Shown: positions 42,394 to 52,012, counted from the stretch's first letter. The stretch is 64,000 nucleotides of DNA from Ketobacter sp963922875 (GCA_963922875.1 CAWUJH010000002.1:558001-622000), one strand, 5' to 3'. The notes: generated by a model from the sequence alone, not told the origin. Numbers and translations are program-made.

Positions 42394-44165
42394 GACACGA
42401 CCACCTCGCGAAACATGCCGGCATCCATATGAAACAATAAATGGCAATGCCAAGCCCAACGGCCCAGGTCGTGCGGGGTGGTCAGGTAGCTGATACGCTG
42501 TGCCGGTTGCACTGGAATGGTATGGCGGCGTACTCGTAGCTCGCCCTGATCGGTCTCCAGTTCACTCCACATTCCGTGCAAATGCATAGGGTGGGTCATC
42601 ATGGTGTCGTTTTGCAGAATAATTCTCACGCGTTCATTATGTCGCAGTAAAACTGGCGTACTTTTGCCAAATTCAAGCCCATCGAACGACCAGCTGTAGC
42701 GTTCCATGTTGCCGGTTAGATGAAGCTCCAACTCCTTAACGGGTTCGCGATGGTCATCCAGAATGCCGTCGATCGATTTCAAATCTGCCAAAGTGAGTAC
42801 GCGGTGGCCATGTGGGCGCAGTCCTTTTTCGCTTAAGTCACGCAGGCCGATGCCAGGATCGTCGAGGCTGGTACGGGGCATATCGACGCGCATATCCACG
42901 GCAGGGCCGTATTCTGTGCGAGCGTGACGAACGGTGGAGGAAGGTTTGGCCATACTCTGCATGTTATGACCGCTGTGCTGACTATGATCCATTGCCATGC
43001 TGCCGTGGCTATTGGAATGGTCCATGCCACCCATCATATCGGCCATGGTCAGCCACTCCACCGGGTCAAGCTTAGGTATTGTTGCCGACAAACCTTGGCG
43101 TGTGGCCAGTGTGCCTAGAGCGTAGCCGCTGCGATCCATACTTTGAGCAAAGAGGGTGTAGGCGTCGTCCTGCGGTTTTACCAGCACATCGTAGGTTTCA
43201 CCTGGGCCGAAACGGAATTCATCGATGGTTACCGGCTCCAAATCCTGACCGTCGGCCTGAATAACGGTCATTTTTAAGCCCGGAATGCGCACATCGTAAA
43301 AACTGTTGCTGGCGGCATTGATAAAACGCAGGCGTACGCGGTCTCCTTGGTTAAACAATCCAGTCCAATTACCGGCTGGGGCGGTGCCATTCATTAGGAA
43401 CGTTATGGTTGCGGCGGACAAGTCAGCAAGGTCGGTGGGATTCATGCGCATCTGGTTCCACATCTGACGTTTTTTCAGTGCGGCTTGCAACCCCAAATTG
43501 GACACGTCCCGGGTAAAGTCAAAAAAGGTGGGCTGATTGTAATTGTAGAGATCACTCTGCACTTTCAGCTTGCCGAAGACATGCATGGGGTCTTCATCTG
43601 TCCAATCCGAGAGCTGGACTACATGATCCTGATCCACAGGGTGTCTTTCGCCGGTGCGAGGTTCGATAATCAGGGCACCATACATGCCGGTCATTTCCTG
43701 AAAGCCGGAATGGCTGTGATACCAGTAGGTGCCGCTTTGGTTCAGCTTAAAACGGTAGACAAAGGTTTCCCCTGGTGCGATTCCTTTGAAGCTGATGCCG
43801 GGTACACCGTCCATCTCATAGGGCAATAGGATGCCGTGCCAGTGGATTGAAGTTGCAACGGGCAGGCGATTGGTTACACGGATCGTTACCTCATCCCCTT
43901 CGCGCAAGCGAAGGGTTGGAGCTGGAATCGAGCCATTGATGGTCGTGGCCAGTCGAGTGACACCGGTAAAATTGACCAGCATCTCGGCGACGACCAGATC
44001 GATTTCACGGCCACTGATTACCGGCGTTGAGCTTAGTGAGGTCTGGCCTACAACTCCGGCCTTTAACCAAGCGGGAGTCGCTGCCAGTATACCGCCAACC
44101 GCCAAACCTTGGACAAACCGGCGTCGATTGATATTAGCTGGTATGAATTCTGATCTGCTTTTCAT
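42390..44165 (-). CDS. copA: Multicopper oxidase CopA (copper resistance)
   Basis: Periplasmic multicopper oxidase of 591 residues that oxidises Cu(I) and binds copper. A twin-arginine signal is present (NRRRFVQGLAVGG, near residues 13-25). The four copper motifs are present: HWHG and WYHSHSG in the N-terminal domain, HPMHLHG and HCHLLFHMDAGM at the C-terminus. The middle has a Met/His-rich insert (MADMMGGMDHSNSHGSMAMD, near residue 370-390), typical of PcoA/CopA. It is the first gene of copA-copB-small protein-cytochrome c, with a CopR-like box about 78 bp upstream. Confidence 0.96.
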   Translation of the reverse strand: MKSRSEFIPANINRRRFVQGLAVGGILAATPAWLKAGVVGQTSLSSTPVISGREIDLVVAEMLVNFTGVTRLATTINGSIPAPTLRLREGDEVTIRVTNRLPVATSIHWHGILLPYEMDGVPGISFKGIAPGETFVYRFKLNQSGTYWYHSHSGFQEMTGMYGALIIEPRTGERHPVDQDHVVQLSDWTDEDPMHVFGKLKVQSDLYNYNQPTFFDFTRDVSNLGLQAALKKRQMWNQMRMNPTDLADLSAATITFLMNGTAPAGNWTGLFNQGDRVRLRFINAASNSFYDVRIPGLKMTVIQADGQDLEPVTIDEFRFGPGETYDVLVKPQDDAYTLFAQSMDRSGYALGTLATRQGLSATIPKLDPVEWLTMADMMGGMDHSNSHGSMAMDHSQHSGHNMQSMAKPSSTVRHARTEYGPAVDMRVDMPRTSLDDPGIGLRDLSEKGLRPHGHRVLTLADLKSIDGILDDHREPVKELELHLTGNMERYSWSFDGLEFGKSTPVLLRHNERVRIILQNDTMMTHPMHLHGMWSELETDQGELRVRRHTIPVQPAQRISYLTTPHDLGRWAWHCHLLFHMDAGMFREVVVS

Positions 44166-44242
44166 CGAGCAATATTGCTCCCTATCGTTATCAATTGCTG
44201 TATACGGTAACGCGGGTGGCCTGTCACCAGCATGACTTCAAA

Positions 44243-44258
44243 ATGACAAAGTTGTAAT
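44243..44258. promoter_or_regulatory. CopR/CusR-like box between copA and copR
   Basis: ATGACA-AAGT-TGTAAT fits the ATNACA-N4-TGTAAT pattern of heavy-metal response regulators. It lies between the divergent copA and copR genes, 78 bp from the former and 82 bp from the latter, so it can activate both. The site at 39371-39386 has the same spacing and right half. Confidence 0.65.
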
Positions 44259-44339
44259 CTTGACGTCATCTTCTTGTGGGTAAGCCAAAGTTAGGCTTCT
44301 TTATACAGACATTTTTGCAACGACGGAGCAGGGCGAACG

Positions 44340-45032
44340 ATGCGGCTATTAGTGGTCGAAGACGAAATCAAGACGGGCGATTATTTACAGCAGGGTCTGA
44401 CCGAAGCCGGCTTTATGGTCACGCTTGCGCGTAATGGTCTCGATGGGCATCATTTGGCAATGACCGAGACGTTTGATTTGTTGGTACTGGATGTGATGCT
44501 ACCGGATGTAGATGGCTGGCGCATCGTGCAGTCCATCCGTAAGGCGGGGCGTCACACGCCGGTACTCTTCCTGACGGCTCGTGACAGTGTCGATGATAGG
44601 GTCAAGGGGCTGGAACTGGGCGCCGACGATTACCTGGTGAAACCCTTCGCCTTTGCCGAGTTATTGGCTCGCGTGCGAAACTTGGTACGTCGCAGCACCA
44701 TACCCGTAATGACCGATCAGCTTCGCGTCGCGGACCTTATTTTAGATTTGCCTCGACACCGTGCCACTCGCGCGGGTCGCAAAATAAACCTAAGTCACAA
44801 AGAATTTTGTCTGTTGGAGTTGCTGGTTCGCCGCCAAGGTGAAGTGTTGCCTCGTTCGCTGATCGCCTCCCAGGTTTGGGATATGAATTTTGATTCCGAC
44901 ACCAACGTAATCGATGTGGCCATCCGTCGCCTACGGGCCAAGATTGATGATGATTTTGAAATTAAGTTGATTCATACGATAAGGGGTATGGGCTACAAGC
45001 TGGAGGTGGATGACGAGCATGATGCGCAATAG
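44340..45032 (+). CDS. copR: Heavy-metal response regulator CopR/CusR type
   Basis: A 230-residue OmpR-family regulator: receiver domain residues 1-115 with phospho-acceptor Asp51 in LLVLDVMLPD and Lys in LVKPFAFAEL (near residue 101), then a winged-helix DNA-binding domain (about 125-225, ending TIRGMGYKLE). It regulates the copper genes in answer to the sensor kinase that follows. It overlaps copS by 23 bp. It probably binds the box upstream and the hairpin site at 39361. Confidence 0.93.
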   Translation: MRLLVVEDEIKTGDYLQQGLTEAGFMVTLARNGLDGHHLAMTETFDLLVLDVMLPDVDGWRIVQSIRKAGRHTPVLFLTARDSVDDRVKGLELGADDYLVKPFAFAELLARVRNLVRRSTIPVMTDQLRVADLILDLPRHRATRAGRKINLSHKEFCLLELLVRRQGEVLPRSLIASQVWDMNFDSDTNVIDVAIRRLRAKIDDDFEIKLIHTIRGMGYKLEVDDEHDAQ

Positions 45033-46428
45033 TGGTTTCGGAAAACACCCTCTATCGCTGACCATCCGGGTCATGACCTTTGTTGCCCTTGCTATCGGGC
45101 TGAGCCTTTTGGTGATCAGCTATTTGGTTGACAACGCTGTCGAACACCACTTCGCGGAACAGGATACCGATGAGTTGGTGTTCATGACAAAGGCTGTGAA
45201 TCGTGCATTACGCGATGGGGGCGACCATTCCGCAAACTTGGCTGTTGCTTTGTCGCACGCAGTATCTGGGCATCACGGTGTCTACTTTCAGGTGTGGAAT
45301 AAAGATAAGCGCCTAATATATGGGCCCTCGGCGGATGGTTTTACAAGCCCGATTGATAAGTTCGCCCCGCTAACCAGCATATCGGTGAATAACTTGTATT
45401 ACTGGCAAGCAGAAGGAAAATCCTACCGGGGGATTATTACGAAAAACCAGGTAGGTGACCGCGAATACTACATCGTCACTGCCATTGACATGGATGCGCA
45501 TATTCAGTTTTTGGAAAACTTTCGTCGCAGCTTGCTGTTCATCATGATACTTGCAGGTACAGTCACTCTGGTGGCTGCCTGGTATGGTGTGCATCAGGGG
45601 CATGCACCGCTACGCGATTTGAGTAAAACCATGCGCGAGATACAGGCGGATCGCCTGGATGTCCGACTTGATCCCGACACTGTGCCTGGGGAACTTCAAA
45701 AGCTTGTCTCCTCATTCAATTTTATGCTTGGCCGGCTGGAAGACAGTTTTACTCGCTTGTCTCATTTCTCTGCGGACATTGCGCACGAGTTGCGTACCCC
45801 GCTGACCAATATCATCACCCAGACTCAGGTCGTGCTGGGAAAATCACGAAGCCTAGACGAATACCGCGAGCTGCACTATTCCAATTTGGAAGAGTTGGAG
45901 CGGCTGTCCAAGATGGTTAACGATATGCTCTGGCTGGCACAGAGCGAGCATGGGCTGGTTAAGCCGGCTCGAGAGCCGCTGGAGCTAACGCAGGAAGTGC
46001 GCGAGTTGTTTGATTTTTTCGAGGCATTGGCAGAGGAAAAGCACATTCGCTTAACGCTGGAGGGAAAGGCTCCGATGATAGAGGGAGACCGCGCGATGTT
46101 GCGATGCGCTCTCTCAAATCTGTTATCCAATGCGATACGTTATTCACCAGAAGGAAGTACCGTGCGGGTACGCCTGGGTAGATTGGACTCCGGGGATGCT
46201 TTGGTGAGCGTACAAAATTCAGGTCCGAAAATACCCTCAATACACCTTCCCAGAATTTTTGACCGCTTCTACCGGGTCGATCCCTCACGCCAGCGCCAGA
46301 GTGAAGGTGCTGGATTAGGCTTGGCAATTGTTAAATCTATTGTGGAAGCACACGAAGGTGTCATCAACGCATCTTCTGACGATGGGGTAACGAGTTTCAC
46401 AATTACTTTTCCTGTATCGCCTAGGTAG
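45010..46428 (+). CDS. copS: Heavy-metal sensor histidine kinase CopS/CusS type
   Basis: Inner-membrane kinase of 472 residues: TM1 about residues 22-40, a periplasmic sensor domain of about 130 residues, TM2 near 180-198, HAMP, then the dimerisation domain with phospho-acceptor His259 in ADIAHELRTPLTN, the N-box LSNLLSNAIRYSP and the G-box EGAGLGLAIVKSI. ATG 45010 is the first start; 45019 and 45022 are alternatives. It senses periplasmic copper or silver in the CusS group and phosphorylates CopR. Confidence 0.92.
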   Translation: MTSMMRNSGFGKHPLSLTIRVMTFVALAIGLSLLVISYLVDNAVEHHFAEQDTDELVFMTKAVNRALRDGGDHSANLAVALSHAVSGHHGVYFQVWNKDKRLIYGPSADGFTSPIDKFAPLTSISVNNLYYWQAEGKSYRGIITKNQVGDREYYIVTAIDMDAHIQFLENFRRSLLFIMILAGTVTLVAAWYGVHQGHAPLRDLSKTMREIQADRLDVRLDPDTVPGELQKLVSSFNFMLGRLEDSFTRLSHFSADIAHELRTPLTNIITQTQVVLGKSRSLDEYRELHYSNLEELERLSKMVNDMLWLAQSEHGLVKPAREPLELTQEVRELFDFFEALAEEKHIRLTLEGKAPMIEGDRAMLRCALSNLLSNAIRYSPEGSTVRVRLGRLDSGDALVSVQNSGPKIPSIHLPRIFDRFYRVDPSRQRQSEGAGLGLAIVKSIVEAHEGVINASSDDGVTSFTITFPVSPR

Positions 46429-46551
46429 AGTCGAGCTGGAAAACCTTGCCTGGTGCTTTTATAAGAAGCTAGGCTACGCAAGATAGGCTCTGTTACAATG
46501 ACCGGCGGGGTCGTTTTATAAACGTAATGCCAACTTAGGTTAGTAGCAAGT

Positions 46552-47055
46552 ATGCAAAAAAGAGCGCTATCTTGGCTGTGGGGTGAGTTTAGGGAAATGT
46601 TGCCAGCAGTGGTTTTCTTTCTGGCAGCGTTCCATATGATTGCGCTAACCAAAGCGGTTGTACTTAGCGGTGCGGGAATATCTACGGTCGATGTATCTAT
46701 GGCCACCGTCGCGGCTCTGCTGGTGGCTAAGGCGATTCTTATTGTCGACAAGCTCCCGCTTGCTAACCTATTTGATCGAATTCCATGGTGTAACGTTATT
46801 TGGCGAACACTGCTGTTTTACCTGGTTACGCTGTTATTTCATCTCTTAGAGCGGATATCCAGTTATTATTTAAATCCCGGCCCCCAGACATTTGACCTAT
46901 TGGAGATATTAGAATGGGTATCCTGGGCTCATTTTCTGGTAATACAAATGTGGCTGCTTGTTCTTATTCTTATGTTTACGTTGTTGCGTGAAACTTTTCA
47001 GCTCATTGGGCACGACCAGTTGATCCGTTTGCTAACTCAAAAGAGGCAAAAATGA
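46552..47055 (+). CDS. Four-TM inner-membrane protein, unknown function
   Basis: A 167-residue membrane protein with TM helices at about 15-35, 50-66, 83-105 and 125-147. It begins MQKRALSWLWGEFREMLPAV and ends in a basic tail (TQKRQK). No domain is recognised. It overlaps the following barrel-protein gene by 4 bp (ATGA), so the two are translationally coupled. It could belong to the CopRS regulon through position only. Confidence 0.65.
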   Translation: MQKRALSWLWGEFREMLPAVVFFLAAFHMIALTKAVVLSGAGISTVDVSMATVAALLVAKAILIVDKLPLANLFDRIPWCNVIWRTLLFYLVTLLFHLLERISSYYLNPGPQTFDLLEILEWVSWAHFLVIQMWLLVLILMFTLLRETFQLIGHDQLIRLLTQKRQK

Positions 47056-47894
47056 ATTTAAAAAATGGGATTACAGGAGGGTTGTTACTATTAATAGCAC
47101 CGCTGACCAATGCACAGGGGGATGGTCGAGCAATGGCGGAAAAGGTCTATATCTCTCTCGGAGGGTATAGCGTGTTTCGAGCGGATTCAACCGTGTCGGT
47201 CGTTGAGAGGAATCTAGGTGCTGGTGTCGCACTGAGCCCAACGGATACGCTGGGTTTAGATATGGAGACCACCGTTTTAAAGCTGGATGCTCACTATAGA
47301 ATAAACTCCACCAGCCAAATCGCAGCTTCCTGGTATCGTTTCGATACGGATTCCACCAAGACTCTGAGAACCTCAGTTGACTGGGTTGACGCTGACGGCA
47401 ACCAGATCACCATTGATGCTGGCAGCGAGATTTCCAGCTCGATGCTCTACGATATTTTTAAAGTTGGGTATTATTGGTCGTTTCACCATACGGACAAAGT
47501 CGAGCTCACTTTTGGTGGGGGGTTCCACATCTCCAAATTTGAAATCGACCTGGATGTAAAAACCGACGCAACTGGTAATCCCACCTCTCAGGAAACCCGT
47601 CGAGTTGCGCAAACGGTTCCGCTTCCGACTTTGGGGATAGGGCTTAACTACAGAATCAACCCTTCATTGTACTGGTTTCTCCGGGCAGAAGGTTTTTACA
47701 TGAAGTACGATGACTGGGATGGATCCTATTCCGAAACCCAGCTCGGCATTGAGTATGCCATTATGGATAATCTTGGCATCGGAGTCGCTTTGGCAAGTGA
47801 TAGTTTGAGCGCTTCTGAAACGACCTCTGCCTACAAGTTCGAATATGACAATAAGCTCAATGGTATAAACCTGTTTGTATCCTGGTTTATGTAG
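47052..47894 (+). CDS. Outer-membrane beta-barrel protein, unknown function
   Basis: A 280-residue protein with a signal peptide (MNLKNGITGGLLLLIAPLTN/AQ). The mature chain consists of alternating strands with aromatic girdles (for example QIAASWYRFDTDSTK, GFYMKYDDWDGSY) and ends NLFVSWFM, close to the C-terminal aromatic signal for outer-membrane insertion. It resembles small OmpW/OmpX-like barrels; no family is certain. It shares its start with the preceding membrane gene's stop. Confidence 0.7.
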   Translation: MNLKNGITGGLLLLIAPLTNAQGDGRAMAEKVYISLGGYSVFRADSTVSVVERNLGAGVALSPTDTLGLDMETTVLKLDAHYRINSTSQIAASWYRFDTDSTKTLRTSVDWVDADGNQITIDAGSEISSSMLYDIFKVGYYWSFHHTDKVELTFGGGFHISKFEIDLDVKTDATGNPTSQETRRVAQTVPLPTLGIGLNYRINPSLYWFLRAEGFYMKYDDWDGSYSETQLGIEYAIMDNLGIGVALASDSLSASETTSAYKFEYDNKLNGINLFVSWFM

Positions 47895-47911
47895 CTCAAA
47901 ATCATAGTTGA

Positions 47912-49852
47912 CTAGGGTGTGTACCAGATGGCTGAAGTATACGCCCGCTCCTGAATGGTTAAGCGAGCGCCTTCTGGCGCTTTTACCCCAAATCGTTTTT
48001 GGTCGTATGCCGTCCAGCGAGGGGTAGGAATCTCAAGCACTCGTGCGTAATAAAAAGCGCGATCCTTTGGATTAAAATCCGGGTCTTTCCAGACTTTTAT
48101 CAGTTCAGTCGACCCAATGGTATTGGTCCAGGTTGCATTTTCGATATCGACCGTGCTGCCTACAGGTGGAATTTTACCATCACTATTGGGTTTGCGATTA
48201 TCACTCCAAACTATGTCGTAAACCTTCTCGTTTAGTTCACCTTTTTGATTTAACCATCCTTTTATTATCTGTATCCGGTCTAGGTTAGCGCCAATGGGAT
48301 CACGCAAAGCAGCCACCAAGAATGTGGGGCTCATTCCCTTAGGTGCAGAATTTAAGTCACCGCCCATGGGCACACCCTTAAGATACCCGGTGTCTGCAGG
48401 GTTTCGGGTATTCGCATCGGATTCCTCAAATTCCCAACCGCCAAAGAAGCGGACGATCATCCTGGTTCCCGTGGTTGCATAGGTTTCTTTTCGTTCCATG
48501 GCATCCCAGATTGATTCTCGCGTATTTTCTTCTGCCCATACGGCTGCATATCCAGAGGAGCCGACTTCCCAATCATAAATGGTAATGCCAGTTTTTTTGT
48601 TATTGACGAAAACGCCATTAATTCGCTCAGGGCTGGGTTCCTGTGGCGTCGTTTTACCAAAAAAATTCTCTTCTTCCAGCGCAGCCAGCCCGGTATGGGC
48701 GTCGCTGCTACCGACTAATCCAAACTTATAGGGGTTGGTGCCGAGTTTCTCTTCGAGCTTCAAACCTGACTTGTAAGCGCTTCGAGCATACTCTCCCGCT
48801 AGCATATCTTCTTTCTTCGGGACACTGGCATCAAGATTGCCTTTATCCCAGGTTTCAAAATCAGCGAACTCATCATTAGGTGAGAGAGTAGGGTGGGCCT
48901 CGCCATCGCCTTTGGTCTGAGTTGCTTCGTAAAGTCTTTCCCATTTTTCTCGTTGCTGTACGTAATCTTTATCGAGCCGCTTGCCAAAGCTTTTTTCAAC
49001 TGGAAACATAATGCCGTTACTAAGATTGCCATTATGGGCAATGGCAAGCACTTGGCCTCCGGTTTTGTCCTCGTAGTTCTGCATCCATTTCCATAAGTCC
49101 CTTGGGTTGGCACTGCCTGCTGGAGGGTAAACCGTGAATGGTTCTACCTGCTGGGCTTTGTCGCCGCCATCACGAAAGATAACATTGCGGTGCAGGTTAT
49201 TGCCTTCAACAAGAGAGGTCCATTCGTAGCCAATAAATGCGGTAAAGCGACCAGGTTCATTGTATTCTTCTGCCGCATCGATCGTATCCTGCCAGGCATT
49301 TTTGTAGGCTGCTGTGCCAGGGGCGTACATGAGATCCTTAGGAAAGGTGCCTTGTGAAAAATTGGCGATAATTTCCAATGCAGCCTGGGCTCCATGGCCT
49401 TCCTGGATCATCTTGTACCATTTTTTACCCATTGGGTCGGCGAGAATATTAGGCTTGCCCGCAAACAAGTCGGGAAACATTCCCATGTTATCGGAATGAT
49501 CGGCGACGACCAAAAAATCCAATGGCCGGGCCAGTTTGGCCGGTTGTCCAGAGGAGGCCATTACCTGCTCTCCCCGAGCAAAGCGGTAGGCGTCACGGGG
49601 TGTCAGCTTAGCGCCAAAGGCCCCCGCATCCATCGAAAATCCTGTGTGTAAATGGGTATCACCGAATAAAGGGCGGGTGGGGAAGTTGCGGTTTACATAA
49701 GGGGAGTATGCTTTGGTCTTGTGAACCTTCTTAGCCGTTTCTGCATCAAGGCTTCCGGTATCACTTGCAGAGGCGCTGTTAAAGAATAATGTGGTTGCCC
49801 CTAGCAACACAAACAGTTTTCGCACATTTATCATGTTTGAGCACATTGTCAT
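47912..49852 (-). CDS. DUF3604 exported protein, PHP-like metal-binding fold
   Basis: A 646-residue exported protein of the DUF3604 family. The signal peptide MINVRKLFVLLGATTLFFNS runs to SAS; MTMCSN at the front may be untranslated. Metal-type motifs are FGDTHLHTGFSMDAG (near residue 63-77), FLVVADHSDNMGMFP, LAIAHNGNLSNGIMF and FGLVGSSDAHTGLAALEEEN, which recall PHP phosphoesterases with a hydrolytic metal site. It is the last gene of a three-gene run with HupE-like and PPIase proteins. The reaction is unknown. Confidence 0.9.
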   Translation of the reverse strand: MTMCSNMINVRKLFVLLGATTLFFNSASASDTGSLDAETAKKVHKTKAYSPYVNRNFPTRPLFGDTHLHTGFSMDAGAFGAKLTPRDAYRFARGEQVMASSGQPAKLARPLDFLVVADHSDNMGMFPDLFAGKPNILADPMGKKWYKMIQEGHGAQAALEIIANFSQGTFPKDLMYAPGTAAYKNAWQDTIDAAEEYNEPGRFTAFIGYEWTSLVEGNNLHRNVIFRDGGDKAQQVEPFTVYPPAGSANPRDLWKWMQNYEDKTGGQVLAIAHNGNLSNGIMFPVEKSFGKRLDKDYVQQREKWERLYEATQTKGDGEAHPTLSPNDEFADFETWDKGNLDASVPKKEDMLAGEYARSAYKSGLKLEEKLGTNPYKFGLVGSSDAHTGLAALEEENFFGKTTPQEPSPERINGVFVNNKKTGITIYDWEVGSSGYAAVWAEENTRESIWDAMERKETYATTGTRMIVRFFGGWEFEESDANTRNPADTGYLKGVPMGGDLNSAPKGMSPTFLVAALRDPIGANLDRIQIIKGWLNQKGELNEKVYDIVWSDNRKPNSDGKIPPVGSTVDIENATWTNTIGSTELIKVWKDPDFNPKDRAFYYARVLEIPTPRWTAYDQKRFGVKAPEGARLTIQERAYTSAIWYTP

Positions 49853-49892
49853 AGGTTTGTTCTCTCAGTAAAAGTAGCAATTGTTGTCAATG

Positions 49893-50915
49893 TTAAACCC
49901 AGAAAGCAGTCGTGCGTTCTATAGTCCAAAATGCTGCAATAGAACCAACCACATAGACAGGCACTCCACGGGCCAGGAATGGCGATATTTTTAAGTAGCG
50001 CATTATTAAGCCACCCAAGAATAAAACCGTAACTATAAAAGCCAGTTGACCTAACTCAACACCGATATTGAAAAAAAGTAAGGCGGCGGGTATGTCGGTT
50101 TGCGGCAAGCCAATGCGATCCAGTGCCGCGGCAAATCCAAGACCATGTAATAATCCGAATACAAAGGCCACCAACCAGGGGCGTCGTGCGGCGATACCAG
50201 GGTTCCCCCGTTCTGAACGTAGAATCTCACTAGCAACAAAGACGATGCTGAGTGCAATACAGGCTTCTATTGGTGGTACAGGTACCCGAATGACGGATAA
50301 CGCCGCCAGGCTGAGGGTAATGCTATGGGCAATGGTAAAGGCTGTTATGGTCCATACCAGCTTACGTAGACCCGATACCAGCATCATTAAAACCAAGACA
50401 AATAACAGATGATCAATGCCAATTAAGATGTGCTCAGAACCGAGCTTAAAATAGGTGGCTGTGGTTTGTAAGATCCCTGGTCGAGCTGGTACGACAAACG
50501 TAGGTGCCTCTGGTGTCAAGCGATTGACTGAAGTTGCTTTATCAAAATACTCGATTCTTAATAACACTTCCGAGGCAAGCCGCTCCAGGCCATCGATATG
50601 AATCGGCAAGCCTGTCAGCCCGCCACTGCGTTTAATGGTCCAACGTTCCACGTGAGCGTTACCAACGTAACCACTTATTGGCGCACTGATTTCCTCAGTG
50701 AGAGTATCAAATTTTACCTGTAGTGAAAGGCGTTGATTGATTCCTCTGGTAGGGACTTTCCAGAATACCTGAAATTGATTGGGCGCAGTTTCAGTGAGTT
50801 GAAGAAAAGAGGGGCGAATGTCATCTGCGGAGACACAAGCAGTATAGAAAGCCAACAACGCTAACGTTATGGCGTTAAGTAAACACAATCGCAACACTCT
50901 AGCTGTCGCCTTCAT
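49893..50915 (-). CDS. HupE/UreJ-family membrane protein
   Basis: A 340-residue protein from ATG 50915: signal peptide, a periplasmic domain of about 140 residues (FLQLTETAPNQFQVFWKVPT), then six TM helices holding the HupE/UreJ motifs IGIDHLLFVLVLMML and AFVFGLLHGLGFAAAL. His residues in both (IGIDH, LLHG) are the conserved metal-type ligands of the family. HupE and UreJ transport nickel or cobalt in hydrogenase and urease loci; here neither exists, so the substrate is unknown. The start overlaps the PPIase stop by 17 bp. Confidence 0.88.
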   Translation of the reverse strand: MKATARVLRLCLLNAITLALLAFYTACVSADDIRPSFLQLTETAPNQFQVFWKVPTRGINQRLSLQVKFDTLTEEISAPISGYVGNAHVERWTIKRSGGLTGLPIHIDGLERLASEVLLRIEYFDKATSVNRLTPEAPTFVVPARPGILQTTATYFKLGSEHILIGIDHLLFVLVLMMLVSGLRKLVWTITAFTIAHSITLSLAALSVIRVPVPPIEACIALSIVFVASEILRSERGNPGIAARRPWLVAFVFGLLHGLGFAAALDRIGLPQTDIPAALLFFNIGVELGQLAFIVTVLFLGGLIMRYLKISPFLARGVPVYVVGSIAAFWTIERTTAFWV

Positions 50916-51765
50916 TCTGATGTGGCTGCTCCAGTTCAATCACTATGGTGTAATTGGCTTTAAGCCGTTCCATTAAATCAGTTTTCATTTGTAGGTTTCT
51001 AGCGTTTCTCCATTCGCGAGTAACGGCCTCTTGTACCGATGCAAGAGTCGGTAACCTGGCAGGTTGGTAAGCTGTAAGGCGTATAATATGCAGGCCTAGT
51101 CCGGACTGCAGTGGGTCACTCCATTGATCGAGAGTAAGCTTCGCTAAACCATCGGCAAAACCCGCACCAAATAGGCTATCAATCTCGTGATCTGATGTTT
51201 CTTCAAACCGTTTAGGAATAAGACTGTTGGAACCAGTTGCTGGCGCTCCGTTTAGCAGTTGTTTTTGCACAACATCAATCTGCGCTTTCCAATGCGCTGC
51301 TGGCTGATCGGTATTGATATAAATTTGCTCAAAACTGAATCGCGCTGGCGTTTGAAATTGCCCGGGGTTTTGAACTAAATATTGCGTTAGGTCAGCCGTA
51401 GAGGGCTGTTCCAATCGGATGGCCTCCATGGTGAGAAATTCCATTTTTTGTCGTAGCCTGCGGCGAATAACGCTGTCATTACTATCTAGTCCCATGGCGA
51501 GCGCTTGGCGATAGAGAATCTCTTCAACTACGAAGTTATCGATAATACCTGTTAGTTCATCATAGGAAGGAGCACGACCCCAGGTGCGCTCAAAACGGGT
51601 GCGAAGTTGTTCGATTCGATCGGCGTTAACGACAATTTCGGAGTCATCAGCCAGGGTATTAGGGTTTAGCCACAGGTATGTGACAAATAGCATGGCACCG
51701 ATAACAAAAAAATGGAGAAAAGGATCTTTTAATAGCTTCACTAATTGCTTCACAGTGCTTTTCAC
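50899..51765 (-). CDS. Parvulin-type peptidyl-prolyl isomerase, membrane-anchored
   Basis: A 288-residue protein with one N-terminal TM helix (about residues 17-33, after the basic start MKSTVKQLVK) and a periplasmic part. A SurA-like helical segment (RFERTWGRAPSYDELTGIID) is followed by a PpiC-type domain in degenerate form: FSFEQIYINTD near residue 143 and the final strand LGLHIIRLT near residue 229. It is the first gene of the PPIase-HupE-DUF3604 run and probably folds the exported products of the other two. Confidence 0.82.
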   Translation of the reverse strand: MKSTVKQLVKLLKDPFLHFFVIGAMLFVTYLWLNPNTLADDSEIVVNADRIEQLRTRFERTWGRAPSYDELTGIIDNFVVEEILYRQALAMGLDSNDSVIRRRLRQKMEFLTMEAIRLEQPSTADLTQYLVQNPGQFQTPARFSFEQIYINTDQPAAHWKAQIDVVQKQLLNGAPATGSNSLIPKRFEETSDHEIDSLFGAGFADGLAKLTLDQWSDPLQSGLGLHIIRLTAYQPARLPTLASVQEAVTREWRNARNLQMKTDLMERLKANYTIVIELEQPHQNEGDS

Positions 51766-52012
51766 TGCCTGCCATATCTGGTCAGGCCCCCATGATTAGA
51801 GTTACACAAGAGAGAGCATAAATTTTCAACGCCAATTCGCTCCAATATAAAACCTTACTTAAACAAAGGCAATGAACAAAAAGACAATAGGGTAAACATT
51901 TTTATTTATTGGAATTAGTAGTAGCTACTATTTTCAAACACGTATTAGAATGAACTAACCGTACAACGCAATTCATTATCTTCATTTATTTTTTTGTAAT
52001 AAAGGGCATATT

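Noticed and set aside
45959..46327. Minus-strand frame opposite copS
   Set aside because: Lies fully within a well-supported kinase gene and has no domain.
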